Part shown: positions 12,001 through 21,052 of the stretch, piece after piece
How the letters are laid out: each line of letters opens with the position of its first letter
Numbering within the stretch: position 1 is the stretch's first letter
From: Paracyclopina nana
Taxonomy: Eukaryota; Arthropoda; Copepoda; Cyclopoida; Cyclopettidae
Direction: 5' to 3'
Assembly: GCA_019096065.1 (NCBI GenBank)
Contig: JAGUCH010000002.1
Coordinates: forward strand, 4,042,501 to 4,106,500
Length of the DNA: 64,000 nucleotides
The notes under the pieces: model-generated
What the model was told of the DNA's origin: nothing
The model's input: the letters and a program-made list of their open reading frames with translations, nothing else
Database searches by the model: none
Made by a program: the position numbers and the translations under genes

Positions 12001-12242
12001 TGCCAGCCCCTTTCACTACGAAGGCCACTCTTAAGAGCTCGGACATTTCCAAGTCTGGCTCCACCATTGATGCTACATCTTATGATGACACCTTGCTCCT
12101 CTACCTTAAGGATCAAAAGCAACTACTTGAAGAGCTGACAAAATCCATCAAGCTGTTGATAGACTCAAAAAATTTGTCTGTGGCCTCTCCCCTGCAATGT
12201 CCCATTAATGGTGAGCTCTCCAGTGCGGCAGAAGCCAATTGA
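9048..12242 (+). CDS. Retrotransposon gag polyprotein (DUF1759-like, zinc knuckles)
   Basis: A single uninterrupted ORF of 1064 aa starts shortly after the primer site. The N-terminal half is low-complexity (Ser/Thr/Asn-rich) with helical stretches. Around residues 640-790 the segment KFDPLKVPPFDGEDLMQYYH...FRVAFKNFVH...DEEFGDRQ resembles the DUF1759 gag domain of Bel/Pao elements. Around residues 905-980 three Cys/His clusters follow: CPLCQQPHSIPEC, CFRCLRGQHNLRKC and CYKCKSDKHNSWLH, consistent with nucleic-acid-binding zinc knuckles. It should form the particle that packages element RNA. No catalytic Asp-Thr/Ser-Gly protease motif was found. The ORF runs antisense to the host fucosyltransferase. 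Being intact, it may still be expressed. Confidence 0.9.
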   Translation: MANEANPDTPVTGLRKSLRVRGLPPHIQSESSTPFRRVEQWLKPRPLLSLDEGQLASTLDWEFSPAIVNLTCHSSPNTLPRRNFKDYLALAADNSLASDSVNQPNHEGANLERLELSGEVFDPAISDPSLSMADHNPNLNVDGNTEQSSSHPSNQSGPPTANSSSGTGTTDSGVTILGGDKPTSKSSSKKTKESDRQLKQNAAIEARDVLIKVLEKAMVACRDYRKRIRSFDAPESIETLKHMLSVVECAQAALTDAYPRYVAAYDAAGNPLGAVMPQKANGARDSLQGLKDKLKGIIKSRELANKVMDDDEELDRHLNFDFSDTDGEEFASEFARQTAKDAKKSKEAATPRRPSTNSTNVDPNGTTQLNTPGLSTAGATPGPSNRQQRLSYAPVCAEDPSIIGLKDASTKSKRTITPEEIALVSLKDRLKLQAAQLQVDIENQADAEKLSLSMATLGSLLITYEQRWAELLNVDSRAAKEFDTHEANYNYLLESAKRAYQIMTLQQNSTKSHLKGLVNPKVLMKTMKIQSFSPAQEVVYTREGIKLVYDKETDSFKRCSSTAHTFGQHVPNAGDPNPDDPSDGSSSDSESRKGKKKKSSGGDDRKKKPFWDTSSSEEDERSSRGRSNESPAYGSNNSGSNNSASVRKKRAIKFDPLKVPPFDGEDLMQYYHFRVAFKNFVHKDPDMSLQEKIIRLNQATKGGHAHRFVQFKPHTKAGYLQALKELDEEFGDRQRLLNYAVKKLQNMAPVDMTKKETIQSVRDHISEFIFQLEETAPEKMSDFEKTAFSALVIQNITFVPSTRPFVNTFLTSRKTHAFTLELFNEWASSEMQHHYSYQMARAADATKNSAPQTGLKPASATTKPTFYASGKSVMSDMKWLQEAECEPTFVSSEEEFNVASVTVAQDEYRTFLECPLCQQPHSIPECQLFRDADGQGKLKLCMGAYACFRCLRGQHNLRKCKTNMVCYKCKSDKHNSWLHSSADFMPAPFTTKATLKSSDISKSGSTIDATSYDDTLLLYLKDQKQLLEELTKSIKLLIDSKNLSVASPLQCPINGELSSAAEAN

Positions 12243-13050
12243 TTGTCATAGCTGGCACCACCACCCTGGTCTGAAGCCTCCCTGCTTGTCAGAAGTGTAC
12301 CTTTTACCAAAATTACCTGTTTATGTTTGTGCAAATCTAATAGTGCTAGTCAGACACAGCTGTGTAACCGTATTATATTTTGTCAGAAGACTAGAGAAGA
12401 TGGCTGTGAAACTTGTCTTTTCTGCTTTGTCGTGTCACATCATGAGCAAGGCTTCAACAAAAACAATTTGTCTGCCTTATATGTGATGGAAAATTGGAAG
12501 CTTAAGCTAGATGAACGAAAGGCCGAATTTGCTACACCATAGTCAGTAAATTCGCCCTCAGTGCTTTGATGCTCAAAAGCTTGAGTGCTGGAGTGAAGAC
12601 TGCTTAAGCAAGAAGGACAAAAGGCCGATCCCACTACGAACATTTGTGAGTGAGTTCGCCCTCAGGATTTTGACACTTAAGTGAAACCATACCGAGTGCA
12701 AAGACTTCACCAGTGCCTATACTTATTCAGAAACATGTTTAATTCCCACATTTAGCATGCCAAGTTCAAATCTTCACATAGTTGATAGCCCTCCCGATAT
12801 AAATTTAACTGTCAATCTTATCTTACTCACTTAAGTGCTAATACTCAGCTGAAATGCTCAGTTTTAGGCAAAAATCTTATGATCATGACTTAGTCCCAAT
12901 GCTCAAATGGGTTAATTTATAAGCCACATTTTGATGACCTACTGGACATCATAGTTGTGGCCAAGAACAAAGCAAATCAACCTATCCTTGTCTGTGATGT
13001 CAACATGAGGGCTTATGCTGAATTCTGTTACAGAATTCAGGAGGGGGCTT
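12243..13050 (+). other. Retroelement 3' non-coding region with polypurine tract
   Basis: About 800 bp between the gag stop and the 3' LTR hold only short ORFs and no recognisable pol remnant. The end, around 13033-13048, reads GAATTCAGGAGGGGG, a good polypurine tract for plus-strand priming. Several AAGCTTAAG/CTTAAG motifs recur without clear meaning. Confidence 0.8.
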
Positions 13051-13423
13051 TTGGTGTGAGGACCTTGAGGCCTGAGGACCTTGAGGCCTTGACTTGAGAC
13101 CACAGATCTCTACTTTTGCATTCTATATATATCTATGTTTACATTGCTGAGTTTTCCCGCTACTTCGCGCGCTATTCGTTTCACTCGCTAATAAACAATC
13201 AACCAAGAAGGAAGCCATTGAAGTTTTCAACTTTATTGTCCAGACTGACACCTCCACCATCATCTGGTTGACTGGAGCTGCCAGCTCTGCCAAGTGCTGC
13301 TAGTCCTCACGCTTGGATTGCTTCCATTTATGGGCTCAAGACCGCCACGTTGTTGCCGATCTTGTCATTTTCCCCTTCCATTTCGAGTTGGCCCTTCAGC
13401 TGAAAGAAGGTCCCATTCACCAA
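13051..13423 (+). repeat. 3' LTR (373 bp)
   Basis: Same length and apparently the same sequence as 8544-8916. Downstream of its CACCAA terminus the host fucosyltransferase exon resumes at 13424. On the minus strand the host reading frame happens to run about 31 codons into this LTR before stopping, which makes a chimeric ORF that is not a host exon. Confidence 0.95.
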
Positions 13424-14731
13424 GGGCGGCTTTTCCCCTTTCTTGACGACTTTGAACCCATAAGATTCCACGATATCACTATCAAGTCTGTAGTTCATGG
13501 TCCAGTTGAAGAAATTGCTATGAAAAGCCAATTTTAGAAAGCTTCACCTGCATGATGTAAAAATACCTTTCAAGCAGTTTATGGTTGTAAAACGGGAATT
13601 TGAATCTTCTAGGAGCTTCATGGGTGTAAAATACATATCTTTGGAACGAGCTTCTTTTGCTAGGAATCATTGCTCGCGTTGGCTCATCGTGTAAGAAAAA
13701 TCTCACTTGAATGACTAATGCATCAAATTGGTCCACATTTCCTTCGCCTAAGTAATTTCTGTCAGCCGTAACCAAGCATTCAGTTTCACCCGGAATTTTG
13801 CATTCTACAAAAGAGGCATATTTCATAAGCTGCAATCAACAATGAGCCTTAAATTGACCTACTACTTCTAAAAAACGCTTTTGACTTGTCAATCCTTTTC
13901 TTGTTGATGCTTTTTTCATCATGTTGAGTGACAAAATAGATCACTTTTACGTTGGATTTCACTCCGTTATTAGCAGAATGCTCACTGAACGCTTCAACTA
14001 CATAGGATAGCCAAACTCGACTTTCGTTTTACAAAAGCATGGCTTACATTTTAAGCTGACTATCGTATGTAGTTGCTTACTTTTTTTCTTCGATTTCGAT
14101 GCCACCATCATCAGATTCACTAACTCCTTTTGTGATCACTTTTTGCTGCTCTAAAATGCTGTTTTCGAGGGACTGCAGCTCACTAGACTCCCTTTTTTCC
14201 TCATTTTCAATTGCTGTTGTGATGAACTGAACTTCCATGATTAGAAACAACGAAATTGCTAGTGCACTGACAAGGTAAATTCTGCTTGAAGTGGAATGAC
14301 ATGCCCATTTGCTATTTTTCATGGCTTCCTGCAAAATCGAAAGTAGCAGCTGAACTGGACAACCTGGCAAAATAGCAGGACTATTTATAAACTCCACTTG
14401 TGACATCGAAAATAAATGAAAACAGAATGCGCGTAATATGTCACTGATTGCCTATTTCATAGAACAGGTTCTATCTGGATATAAGTAAGAGTTTCCTTAT
14501 ACAGGCCAAAGTACAAAAGTTTCCGAGAACCACGAACCAGTTTGATGCTCTTGATTGACCTATTTATAGCAAAAATGCTGTTATTTCAATAAAATCCAAT
14601 GCAATGTTATTTAGCTGTTGAATTTAATCTTATTTAGTTCGGTTTTTCAGCTTAATTTGGAACCGGTTAGACTGACTAGAAATAGCGCTTGACGTTTCTC
14701 AGGTATAGAGTCACTATTCACAGCGGATGAC

Positions 14732-14762
14732 TATAAAAGCTAGTTGAGGTTTCCAGTTCAGT
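14732..14762 (+). promoter_or_regulatory. TATA/initiator core promoter
   Basis: TATAAAAG at 14732-14739 lies about 25-28 bp upstream of a TTCAGTC initiator-like sequence near 14757. That places a short 5' UTR before the ATG at 14772 of the first crystallin-like gene. The paralogues have weaker versions: GCATAAAG near 15740 and AATATAAG near 16848. Confidence 0.6.
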
Positions 14763-14771
14763 CCAAGCAAA

Positions 14772-15309
14772 ATGTTAAAGTCAGCAGGATCACTCGTCTT
14801 TGTCTTTGCCGTTTTCGGCTCCCTGGACCAGAGCCAAGCCAAGCCTGGACTTTTGGATGCATTCAGGTCCAACAAATGTGAAGACACACCAACTGAGTAT
14901 TGTGCTGTGGTCTACGATGACGAAAAGTGCCAAAAGGGAGACTGGTCTCCTCTTGGCATCAAGGATGGCGAATCCAGAAGCTTCTCCGTCCTCCAAGATA
15001 ATCCTCTGAAGGGACTCAAGAATTTGTTCGACTACAAGAATGACATCGAGTCATTGACCGTCAAGAAGGGCTGCACTTTGACTGTGTACAAAGATTCTGA
15101 TTACTCTGGTGGCGAACATGCTTTTGCTGCTCCTGCTGACTCTGATCTCATCGTGAAGGAATTGGAAGATGGACCCTATGATGAATTCAGTAAGATTTTA
15201 AGAATTGGCTTATTTTTAAGATAGAAAGTTTCTAGTTTTTTTTTCCTTTCCAGATGAAAACATTGAGTCACTGAAATGCTCCTGCTCAGCACCTGCCACT
15301 GGAAAGTGA
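14772..15309 (+). CDS. Secreted beta/gamma-crystallin-like protein 1
   Basis: Two exons (14772-15189, 15254-15309) give 157 aa. Residues 1-23 form a signal peptide ending around QSQAKPG. The mature protein contains CTLTVYKDSDYSGGEHAF, a Greek-key signature of the beta/gamma-crystallin fold (aromatic, then Tyr and Gly-Gly). Conserved Cys pairs (SNKC, YCAVV, EKC, KKGC, KCSC) suggest disulfides. Family members bind calcium or act as structural or extracellular proteins; the role here is unknown. The short second exon carries the last strand and a CSCSAPATGK tail. AATAAA follows near 15337. It is the first of three tandem paralogues that share intron position and phase. Confidence 0.85.
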
Positions 15310-15794
15310 TAAGTTATTCTCATTACAAGAATTGTTAATAAACTTTTTGATGCACCAGCTTAACTTGTTTTGGTTTTTTACTATTAGTTTTTGTGCGGGA
15401 AGAGCTCGCGATTGCTATATTTGGAGAACCGGTTCTTATGAGTCATGAAATGCAAATATTGAACCAAAAACTTAGCTCTGTAGGATTGTTTTTTGAAACA
15501 AAATTATGCAAACTCGTGATGGCAAAAAAAATAATTTCGTCAGTGAAGGGTAAAATGACTTTTTTCATACATAAGTAAAAACTGATTGCTTTACAGAAAT
15601 GTGATATGGCAATAATCAGAGTGATTGACTCACTGATCATTCTTAAGTTAAAAGATCACCCTAAAAAGTCTTTTGATTAGGAAAATGGAATGATCCCCCG
15701 AATTCTAGTTGTTGGACTTGTAGAGTCGCCTTTTCGGAACGCATAAAGGTATTTTGAATAGCAAAAGATTGGAATCTTGTTTAGTTGAGCCAAG

Positions 15795-16318
15795 ATGTTG
15801 CGCGTAGCAGGACCCCTCATCTTACTTTTGAGCATTTACTGTTTTGAGACAAGTGAGGCAAAACCTGGCCTTTTCGATGTATTCAAGTCCAACAAATGCA
15901 CTGACACTCCATCTGAATTTTGCGCCATGGTATTCGATGACGAAGGCTGCAATGAAGGAGATTGGACCCCAGTTGGCATTAAGGATGGCGAGTCTAGAAG
16001 CTTCTCCATTATTCAATCTAATCCACTGAGTGCTTTGAAGAATCTTTTGAACTACAAGAATGACATCGAGTCATTGACTGTTAAGAAAGGATGCACTCTC
16101 ACTGTTTACAAAGACTCTGATTACTCTGGTGGCGAATATGCATTTACTGCTCCCAGCAATAAGGATTTGATTGTGAAGGAGCTGGATGAAGGTCCATACG
16201 AGTCTTTTGGTATAACACATCAATTATGATTTTCATACTAAAAAATGTTATTAATACTACTTTTTCAGATGAGGATATCGAGTCCCTGAAGTGTATTTGC
16301 TCCGCAAATGGCAAATAG
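15795..16318 (+). CDS. Secreted beta/gamma-crystallin-like protein 2
   Basis: Exons 15795-16209 and 16269-16318 give 154 aa. There is a signal peptide (LLLSIYCFETSEA), then KPGLFDVFKSNKC and the same Greek-key segment CTLTVYKDSDYSGGEYAF. It is closely similar throughout to its neighbours, including the phase-1 intron after GPYESF. The last exon encodes DEDIESLKCICSANGK. AATAAA lies near 16452. A recent tandem duplicate; function as for protein 1. Confidence 0.85.
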
Positions 16319-16889
16319 GCCCAATAGAATTCTTCATTGGAGTGGAAAATGACATCTTTTGAAAGTTGACATTAATTTCTGAATTGCCATAGATGAGCAA
16401 CTCTCATGCAAGATTCAAATTTTTGTGTTTCACATGTGTGTGTATTGATGTAATAAAAATTGATTTAAAGCCTAACAAAGCCCTTTACACTTAAGATTAG
16501 CTTAAAAAGGAACAAACTGTTCATTTGACATTTTTTCTCTCATGGCAACAAGGCAGGAAGCTATTCAGTCCATAGAAGTTGTTCAATATTGAAACTCCAA
16601 ACTCGGTAAGCAAGAAACCTGTTTGAGAGTTCTCGAAATATAAAACCAAGATTTTGGTTGTTGCATTGCCTATCAACTTTTATGCTGCGATGATCTGAAA
16701 CTTGAATTAAATGTGCTTTAATGCTAACATTTCTAGCCACTAAAACTGTTGCCATAAAAATAATCCCCTTTTCAGGTACAAGTTATATTATTCTGATAGT
16801 CAGAGTTCTGGTCAACTTTCAGGTGAGCCATTGTTCCCTTATGCATGTAATATAAGATTCTCTTTGGCAGGGCATTTAGTCAAGCAACA

Positions 16890-17857
16890 ATGTTTCGCTC
16901 CACCAGTTCACTTATCTTGATTTTGGGCCTTGGTTGCCTTGCCCAGGCAAAGCCTGGACTTTTTGATGCATTCAAGTCCAACAAATGTACTGACACACCA
17001 ACTCAATTCTGTGCTATGGTATTCGATGATGAAGGTTGCAACGAAGGTGACTGGACCCCACTTGGAATCAGAGATGGCGAGTCTAGAAGCTTCTCAATTC
17101 TTCAAGCTAATCCATTGACGGGCTTGGACAACCTGTTCAACTACAAGAATGACATCGAGTCATTGACCGTCAAGAAAGGGTGTACTCTCACTGTTTACAA
17201 AGACTCTGATTACTCTGGAGGCGAATATGCTTTTACTGCACCCAACGACAAAGATTTGATTGTCAAGGAGTTGGATGAAGGGCCCTACAAAGAATTTGGT
17301 ATGTCGGTAGCATCGAGAAAAAAATGTTGATAACTCTAATTACTTTTTCAGATGAGGACATTGAATCTGTGAAATGCATTTGCCAAGTTTCTGCTACCCC
17401 TACCCCTCAACCAGGAGCAGCAGGCAAGCTGAACAGTGCACCAGGAGCGCCATCGGCTGTGCAAAAGAACAATGGCCCCCCACGTCCAGATACTTGCTAT
17501 GATGTCCCAGTCCAATTTGGAGCCATGGCTTGGGACGATGCTGACTGCAAACTTGAAGACTGGAATGAGCCCGTTGGGCTCCAGAATGGACAAGACAAGG
17601 CCTGGAACCTTTTGAGCGATCCTTCTGACTATGCCAAATATGCCAACACCATTGAATCGATTTATGTGAGGCGTGGCTGTAATCTTACTGTGTATGATGA
17701 CGGTGACTTCTCTGATGACCCTTTCTCATTTGTGGCTAAAGAGTATGACATTTACGTCACTTTGGACAGCCCACCTTCCTCTTATTCCACAGTTGAAAGA
17801 GCACAAATCAAGGGTTTGGATGACTCAATTCGTTCAATGAAACTTGTATGCGCTTAA
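16890..17857 (+). CDS. Two-domain beta/gamma-crystallin-like protein 3
   Basis: Exons 16890-17298 and 17352-17857 give 304 aa. The first exon matches its two neighbours: signal peptide, KPGLFDAFKSNKC, CTLTVYKDSDYSGGEYAF. The second exon starts with the same DEDIES..KCICQ strand but reads on through a Pro/Ala/Gly/Asn-rich linker (about residues 150-185) into a second, diverged domain. That domain has CYDVPVQFGAMAWDDADC, GQDKAWNL and CNLTVYDDGDFSDDPFSF. It therefore represents an internal domain duplication relative to the single-domain paralogues. AATAAA lies near 17886, 47 bp from the stop of the convergent calmodulin-like gene. Confidence 0.86.
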
Positions 17858-17932
17858 ATACACAAAACACTTTTTATAAAGTGTGAATAAAACAAAACAT
17901 TTAAAGGCCTTTCTGCTTCTTGGAGCCGTTTT

Positions 17933-19325
17933 TTAGTACTGAAGCATCATTTTGATGAATTCTTCATAGTCCAGCTTACCATCATGGTTTGTATCAGCTT
18001 CCCTCCAAAATTCGTTGAATTCCTCTTCAGTTAAGGTCTCTCCTAGGGTGGTGGTCACAGATTTCAGCTCTTTGGCTTCAATATATCCATTTCTGTTCTT
18101 GTCAAAGATTTTAAAGGCCTCTTTTAGGCTCTGCAAAGAATCAAAACAATGATGTTCGGAATTTTTCTAGAGATTCCTCTCACGCAACCTTCATTGATGG
18201 CAAGAGCATTATTTTCAAGTTTACCTCTGTCTGGTCAGCCTCCGAACTTTTGCGTTTCATCATTTCAAGGAACTCTTGAAAGTCAATGGTTCCATCTCCA
18301 TTGAGATCTGATTCCATGACCAGTTCGAGAATTTCATCTTCTGTCGGATTCTGTCCGATCGATCGCATCACCTGCAGCAATTCTTTAGTGGAAATCGTCC
18401 CGCTGCCATCCTAAAAAATTCCATGCATGATTTAGGTGGACAATTGTACTTTTGGCAAGTGAAGCAAGAAATCTGTAATATGATCTGTCTTGTACTGAAT
18501 TTTCTGCAGCCTGCTGCCAAAGCGTTGAAAATTCTTGACAAGCAAATGAGGCGTAAGAAGCATAAAACTCTAAAGTATAATAAGACTTTTGCTGGAAGCT
18601 AATCTTTTGCTTGCCAAGATTCTGCAGTATTTTAAATAGTATGCTAACTAGGCAGATTTGACAGGACTTTTTTTCGTTCCAGTCTAGCAGAAAAATACCA
18701 CAATGACTTTAACAAATGAAGTCGGAGATAAGAGTGCTAATGAGCATTTCATGCTCTACGTTACTGGTTAATTATAGTGAAGAGAGGATACTTAAAGAGA
18801 TAATAAGGTTATGTGTCGTTAACAAACAAAAAAAGATGAGTGAGACAATTGTAAAAACTATTGGCACTTGGCCATGCGAGAAAATTCTTGCTATCTTTAC
18901 GCATATTATTTTCGCAAGACAAAGAAGACCTCAGTGTGACCTCACATAAAATTACATCACTCGAATCCTTTAATCTACTTTAAAATCTGTTTTTTAATGT
19001 TATATTCAACAATAGGAGTAGGTATGCGAGTTAGCACTGAATTATGTGACCTAGCTTTACAGAAGGTTATTCCACATTTGATCACAGCGCCATTGTCGCA
19101 GAGCGGCCAAAAATGAGGCAATGCTAAGCTTTTTTGACCAGCACGCCTTACAAATCAAATGCATAATATACTGACCTTGTCAAATTCGTCAAATGCCTCC
19201 TTAAATTCTGCATGCTGTAAATCTGAAATATGATTTTTATGCAGCAAGAGCTTTTAGCTTCAGCAAAAAACTTGGCTAAAATATTTTATGAGCACCAAAT
19301 TCTTACCTTGAAGGTCCTGATCCAT
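17933..19325 (-). CDS. Calmodulin-like four-EF-hand protein
   Basis: Four exons (19325-19307, 19222-19176, 18410-18225, 18130-17933) close into 149 aa, calmodulin's length. Loops are [36 protein letters not shown] and [12 protein letters not shown], all with acidic positions 1, 3, 5 and 12 or close substitutes. [23 protein letters not shown] and EFLEMMKRK follow calmodulin wording. Divergence in the linker and C-lobe suggests a calmodulin-like paralogue or a troponin-C-like protein rather than calmodulin itself. The third intron (18411-19175, about 765 bp) is long for this window. The first coding exon has only 19 nt. Expected role: a cytosolic calcium sensor. Confidence 0.9.
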
Positions 19326-19517
19326 TTTTGCGTAGCCGGCCTCGTTTAAAGAGGAGAAGGGGGAAATGTGTCTTTTTTTTATAGCAGCTTTCTTTGTGCT
19401 CTCCCAAAGACAACTGAAAAAGCGCAATGATACTATTTGCCCCTGAAAAGCGTGCGTAGAAGAAGCTTACAACGTACTGAACTTTCAGTAGAAGCTACGA
19501 TATAATTTATTCATATG

Positions 19518-20193
19518 TTAGCAATATTCATTACTATTCACATCGCATTGAGGGTAAAGTGTCGACCATGTCATGGCCTAAAATTAGCAATGATTCAAGT
19601 TACAGCTTATATTAGACATAAGGTAATTTACCTTTTGGCATTTTTCGTTGGCTGGCTTCGCGAGTAGCTTATTGACTAGATCCTTGCAATGCAGTGAGTT
19701 TCTGCAATCAAATCTATCGTAATCGCATGACTGGACATTCGAGATTTCCCAATCACATTTGCCATTTTCTGTCAAGGCTTTCTTACAGTCTGTAGGTAAT
19801 CCTGACACCTCGGTGGCATCATATTTTCTTAACTCACTTGAAACTGATATCAATTTATGTATTAATTGCCAGATCAAGTAAAATTAGAGTATTCTGCTTA
19901 CTCTCAGATTCTTCTACAATATTTAGCTTGCTCACAACTACAGCAACCACAATGACAATGACTATGACGATCAAAGTCAGAACCGCACACAAAGCTTTCA
20001 TATGCTTGGACATTCTTGACTTGCGTTTTTCTTCCATAACTTGCAAATTGATCCGGCTGCGATTGAGCTCAATATTGCTAGGCCTTCTATAGGTTGCACT
20101 GTGGCCAGGAATGGCCAGTCTTCCACCTTGGCTCTCACCTGGAACCAATAACAAACCTGAGGTAGCCACATGGTAATCCGGATTCAGTGACAT
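19518..20193 (-). CDS. Small type II membrane protein with LNR motif
   Basis: Three exons (20193-19902, 19843-19632, 19577-19518) read in frame. The cytoplasmic part has about 65 residues with a basic NRSRINLQVMEEKRKSRMSK stretch. One membrane span (ALCAVLTLIVIVIVIVVAVVV) is followed by a short ectodomain. The ectodomain contains CKKALTENGKCDWEISNVQ-SCDYDRFDC, which fits a Lin-12/Notch repeat, and then a second Cys-containing half-repeat ending CDVNSNEYC. LNR modules bind calcium and usually occur in multiples; one plus a partial is unusual. AATAAA follows on the minus strand near 19507. Related modules occur in the large genes at 51.9-58.7 kb. Confidence 0.72.
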
Positions 20194-20286
20194 GTCTCCT
20201 TGTTATGGTAAAAGCTCGGTTTTTCAATGCTATCAAGCCCAATCAGGATCAATGAGGAATTTCTAGCATGCTACTATACATGTTTA

Positions 20287-21052
20287 TTAAACATATGTAG
20301 AGAGTAAATAAGGCTGTGAAATTGCAGGTAGGTCGACTCCACTTGGATGATCCAGAATGCAGTGGCCGTAATAAGGATTTTCCGAAGACGAACTTTCTAC
20401 GGAGGGCGAAAATCCCTGATTGACAATGCCATAATTTGGAACGGTTGCACTCACTGTGGGCACTATTGGGTACACATCTACATTCAGTTCACAGAGATTT
20501 GTCAGTCCATTAGGAATTTGGCTGCTGCTTCGTATGCATTTGGAAAGGACGTAGATTCTTCTATGAACGCAGCTGTCGCACAAATCATAATCACAGATGA
20601 AGCACGAAATTCTATTGTGGCCATTATTTAAAATGTTGCCTCCCCTGAAAGGGCAATCCCTGTCATCACATTGGAAGTCGTACCCAAAATTCTGAAAAAA
20701 AATACTTAGTTAGAATAAAAAATAATAGATTTAAGTTCACCTTTGGCATAAGTTTGAGGTACTGAAGGCAAGTTGGACAGCGAATGTCGAAGGGCTCTGG
20801 AAGATTTTTCCAAAAGAACTCATTTCTTTTGCTGCACATTTGCCTATGATCTCCATGCTTCCAATCCTTGACGTACACCCAAAGTTTGCACATGGGACAC
20901 TTCAATTTTCTTCTGCTTCTTGCCGCTCTATAGCCAAGACAACCACAAATGCAACAAAGTGATACAGAGAAACCGGCTGTGATTGTGACCACAATAAAAA
21001 TCACTTGAAAAGGGTCATTCTCTGGTATACTACTACTATTGCCTGTTGACAT
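20287..21052 (-). CDS. Single-span protein with Cys-rich (ZZ-like) cytoplasmic domain
   Basis: Two exons (21052-20741, 20691-20287) give 238 aa. A short N-terminus is followed by one hydrophobic span (FQVIFIVVTITAGFSVSLCCICGCL) and a basic RAARSRRK stop-transfer. A Cys/His-rich region comes next: CPMCKLWVYV, HGDHRQMC, CPTCLQYL, FQCDDRDC and CFICDYDLCDSC. The last segment resembles the second half of a ZZ-type zinc finger, and the CxxC pairs suggest zinc binding. The C-terminal ~80 residues are Pro/Ser-rich. The positive-inside rule puts the Cys-rich part in the cytosol. I do not recognise the family; a membrane-anchored adaptor is possible. Confidence 0.7.

Larger units (their letters stand above)
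8544..13423 (+). mobile_element. Gag-only Bel/Pao-type LTR retrotransposon
   Basis: The 4880-bp element has two 373-bp LTRs that look identical by eye, starting TTGGTG and ending CACCAA (inverted termini). An 18-nt primer-binding site lies two bases after the 5' LTR and a polypurine tract lies just before the 3' LTR. The flanks share only GGG (8541-8543 and 13424-13426), an unusually short target duplication. The single large ORF is gag; the ~800 bp between the gag stop and the 3' LTR hold no protease, reverse transcriptase, RNase H or integrase. It is therefore a non-autonomous gag-encoding element relying on a partner for pol. Identical LTRs and an intact ORF indicate recent insertion. Confidence 0.92.
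7755..14406 (-). pseudogene. Alpha-1,3-fucosyltransferase, split by retroelement
   Basis: Minus-strand exons encode a GT10 fucosyltransferase, a Golgi type II membrane enzyme that transfers fucose from GDP-fucose. The N-terminal exon (about 14406-14081; alternative ATG within it) has a short cytoplasmic tail and one membrane segment. Exons near 13997-13863 and 13804-13567 give KVIYFVTQHDEK and CLVTADRNYLG. Around 13541-13424 lies FFNWTMNYRLDSDI. The gene is then interrupted at 8544-13423 and resumes with KNPNGMVLNWYQ. It continues with WVASHCPTDNFREKYVEEL, DVYGDCG, YLAFENSNCPDYVTEKFW and PVVMGGANY; after an intron near 8035-7970 the last exon ends at 7755. Deleting the insert and one 3-bp flank keeps the frame. 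A 1-nt frame offset near 8420 and a 25- or 52-bp gap near 13560 are either odd introns or lesions. In this haplotype the gene is probably inactive. Confidence 0.85.

Noticed and set aside
13328..13531. Minus-strand ORF running from the fucosyltransferase exon into the LTR (NGTFFQLKGQLEME...)
   Set aside because: The LTR part is also present in the 5' LTR at 8.8-8.9 kb, so it belongs to the element and not to the enzyme; the frame continues by chance.
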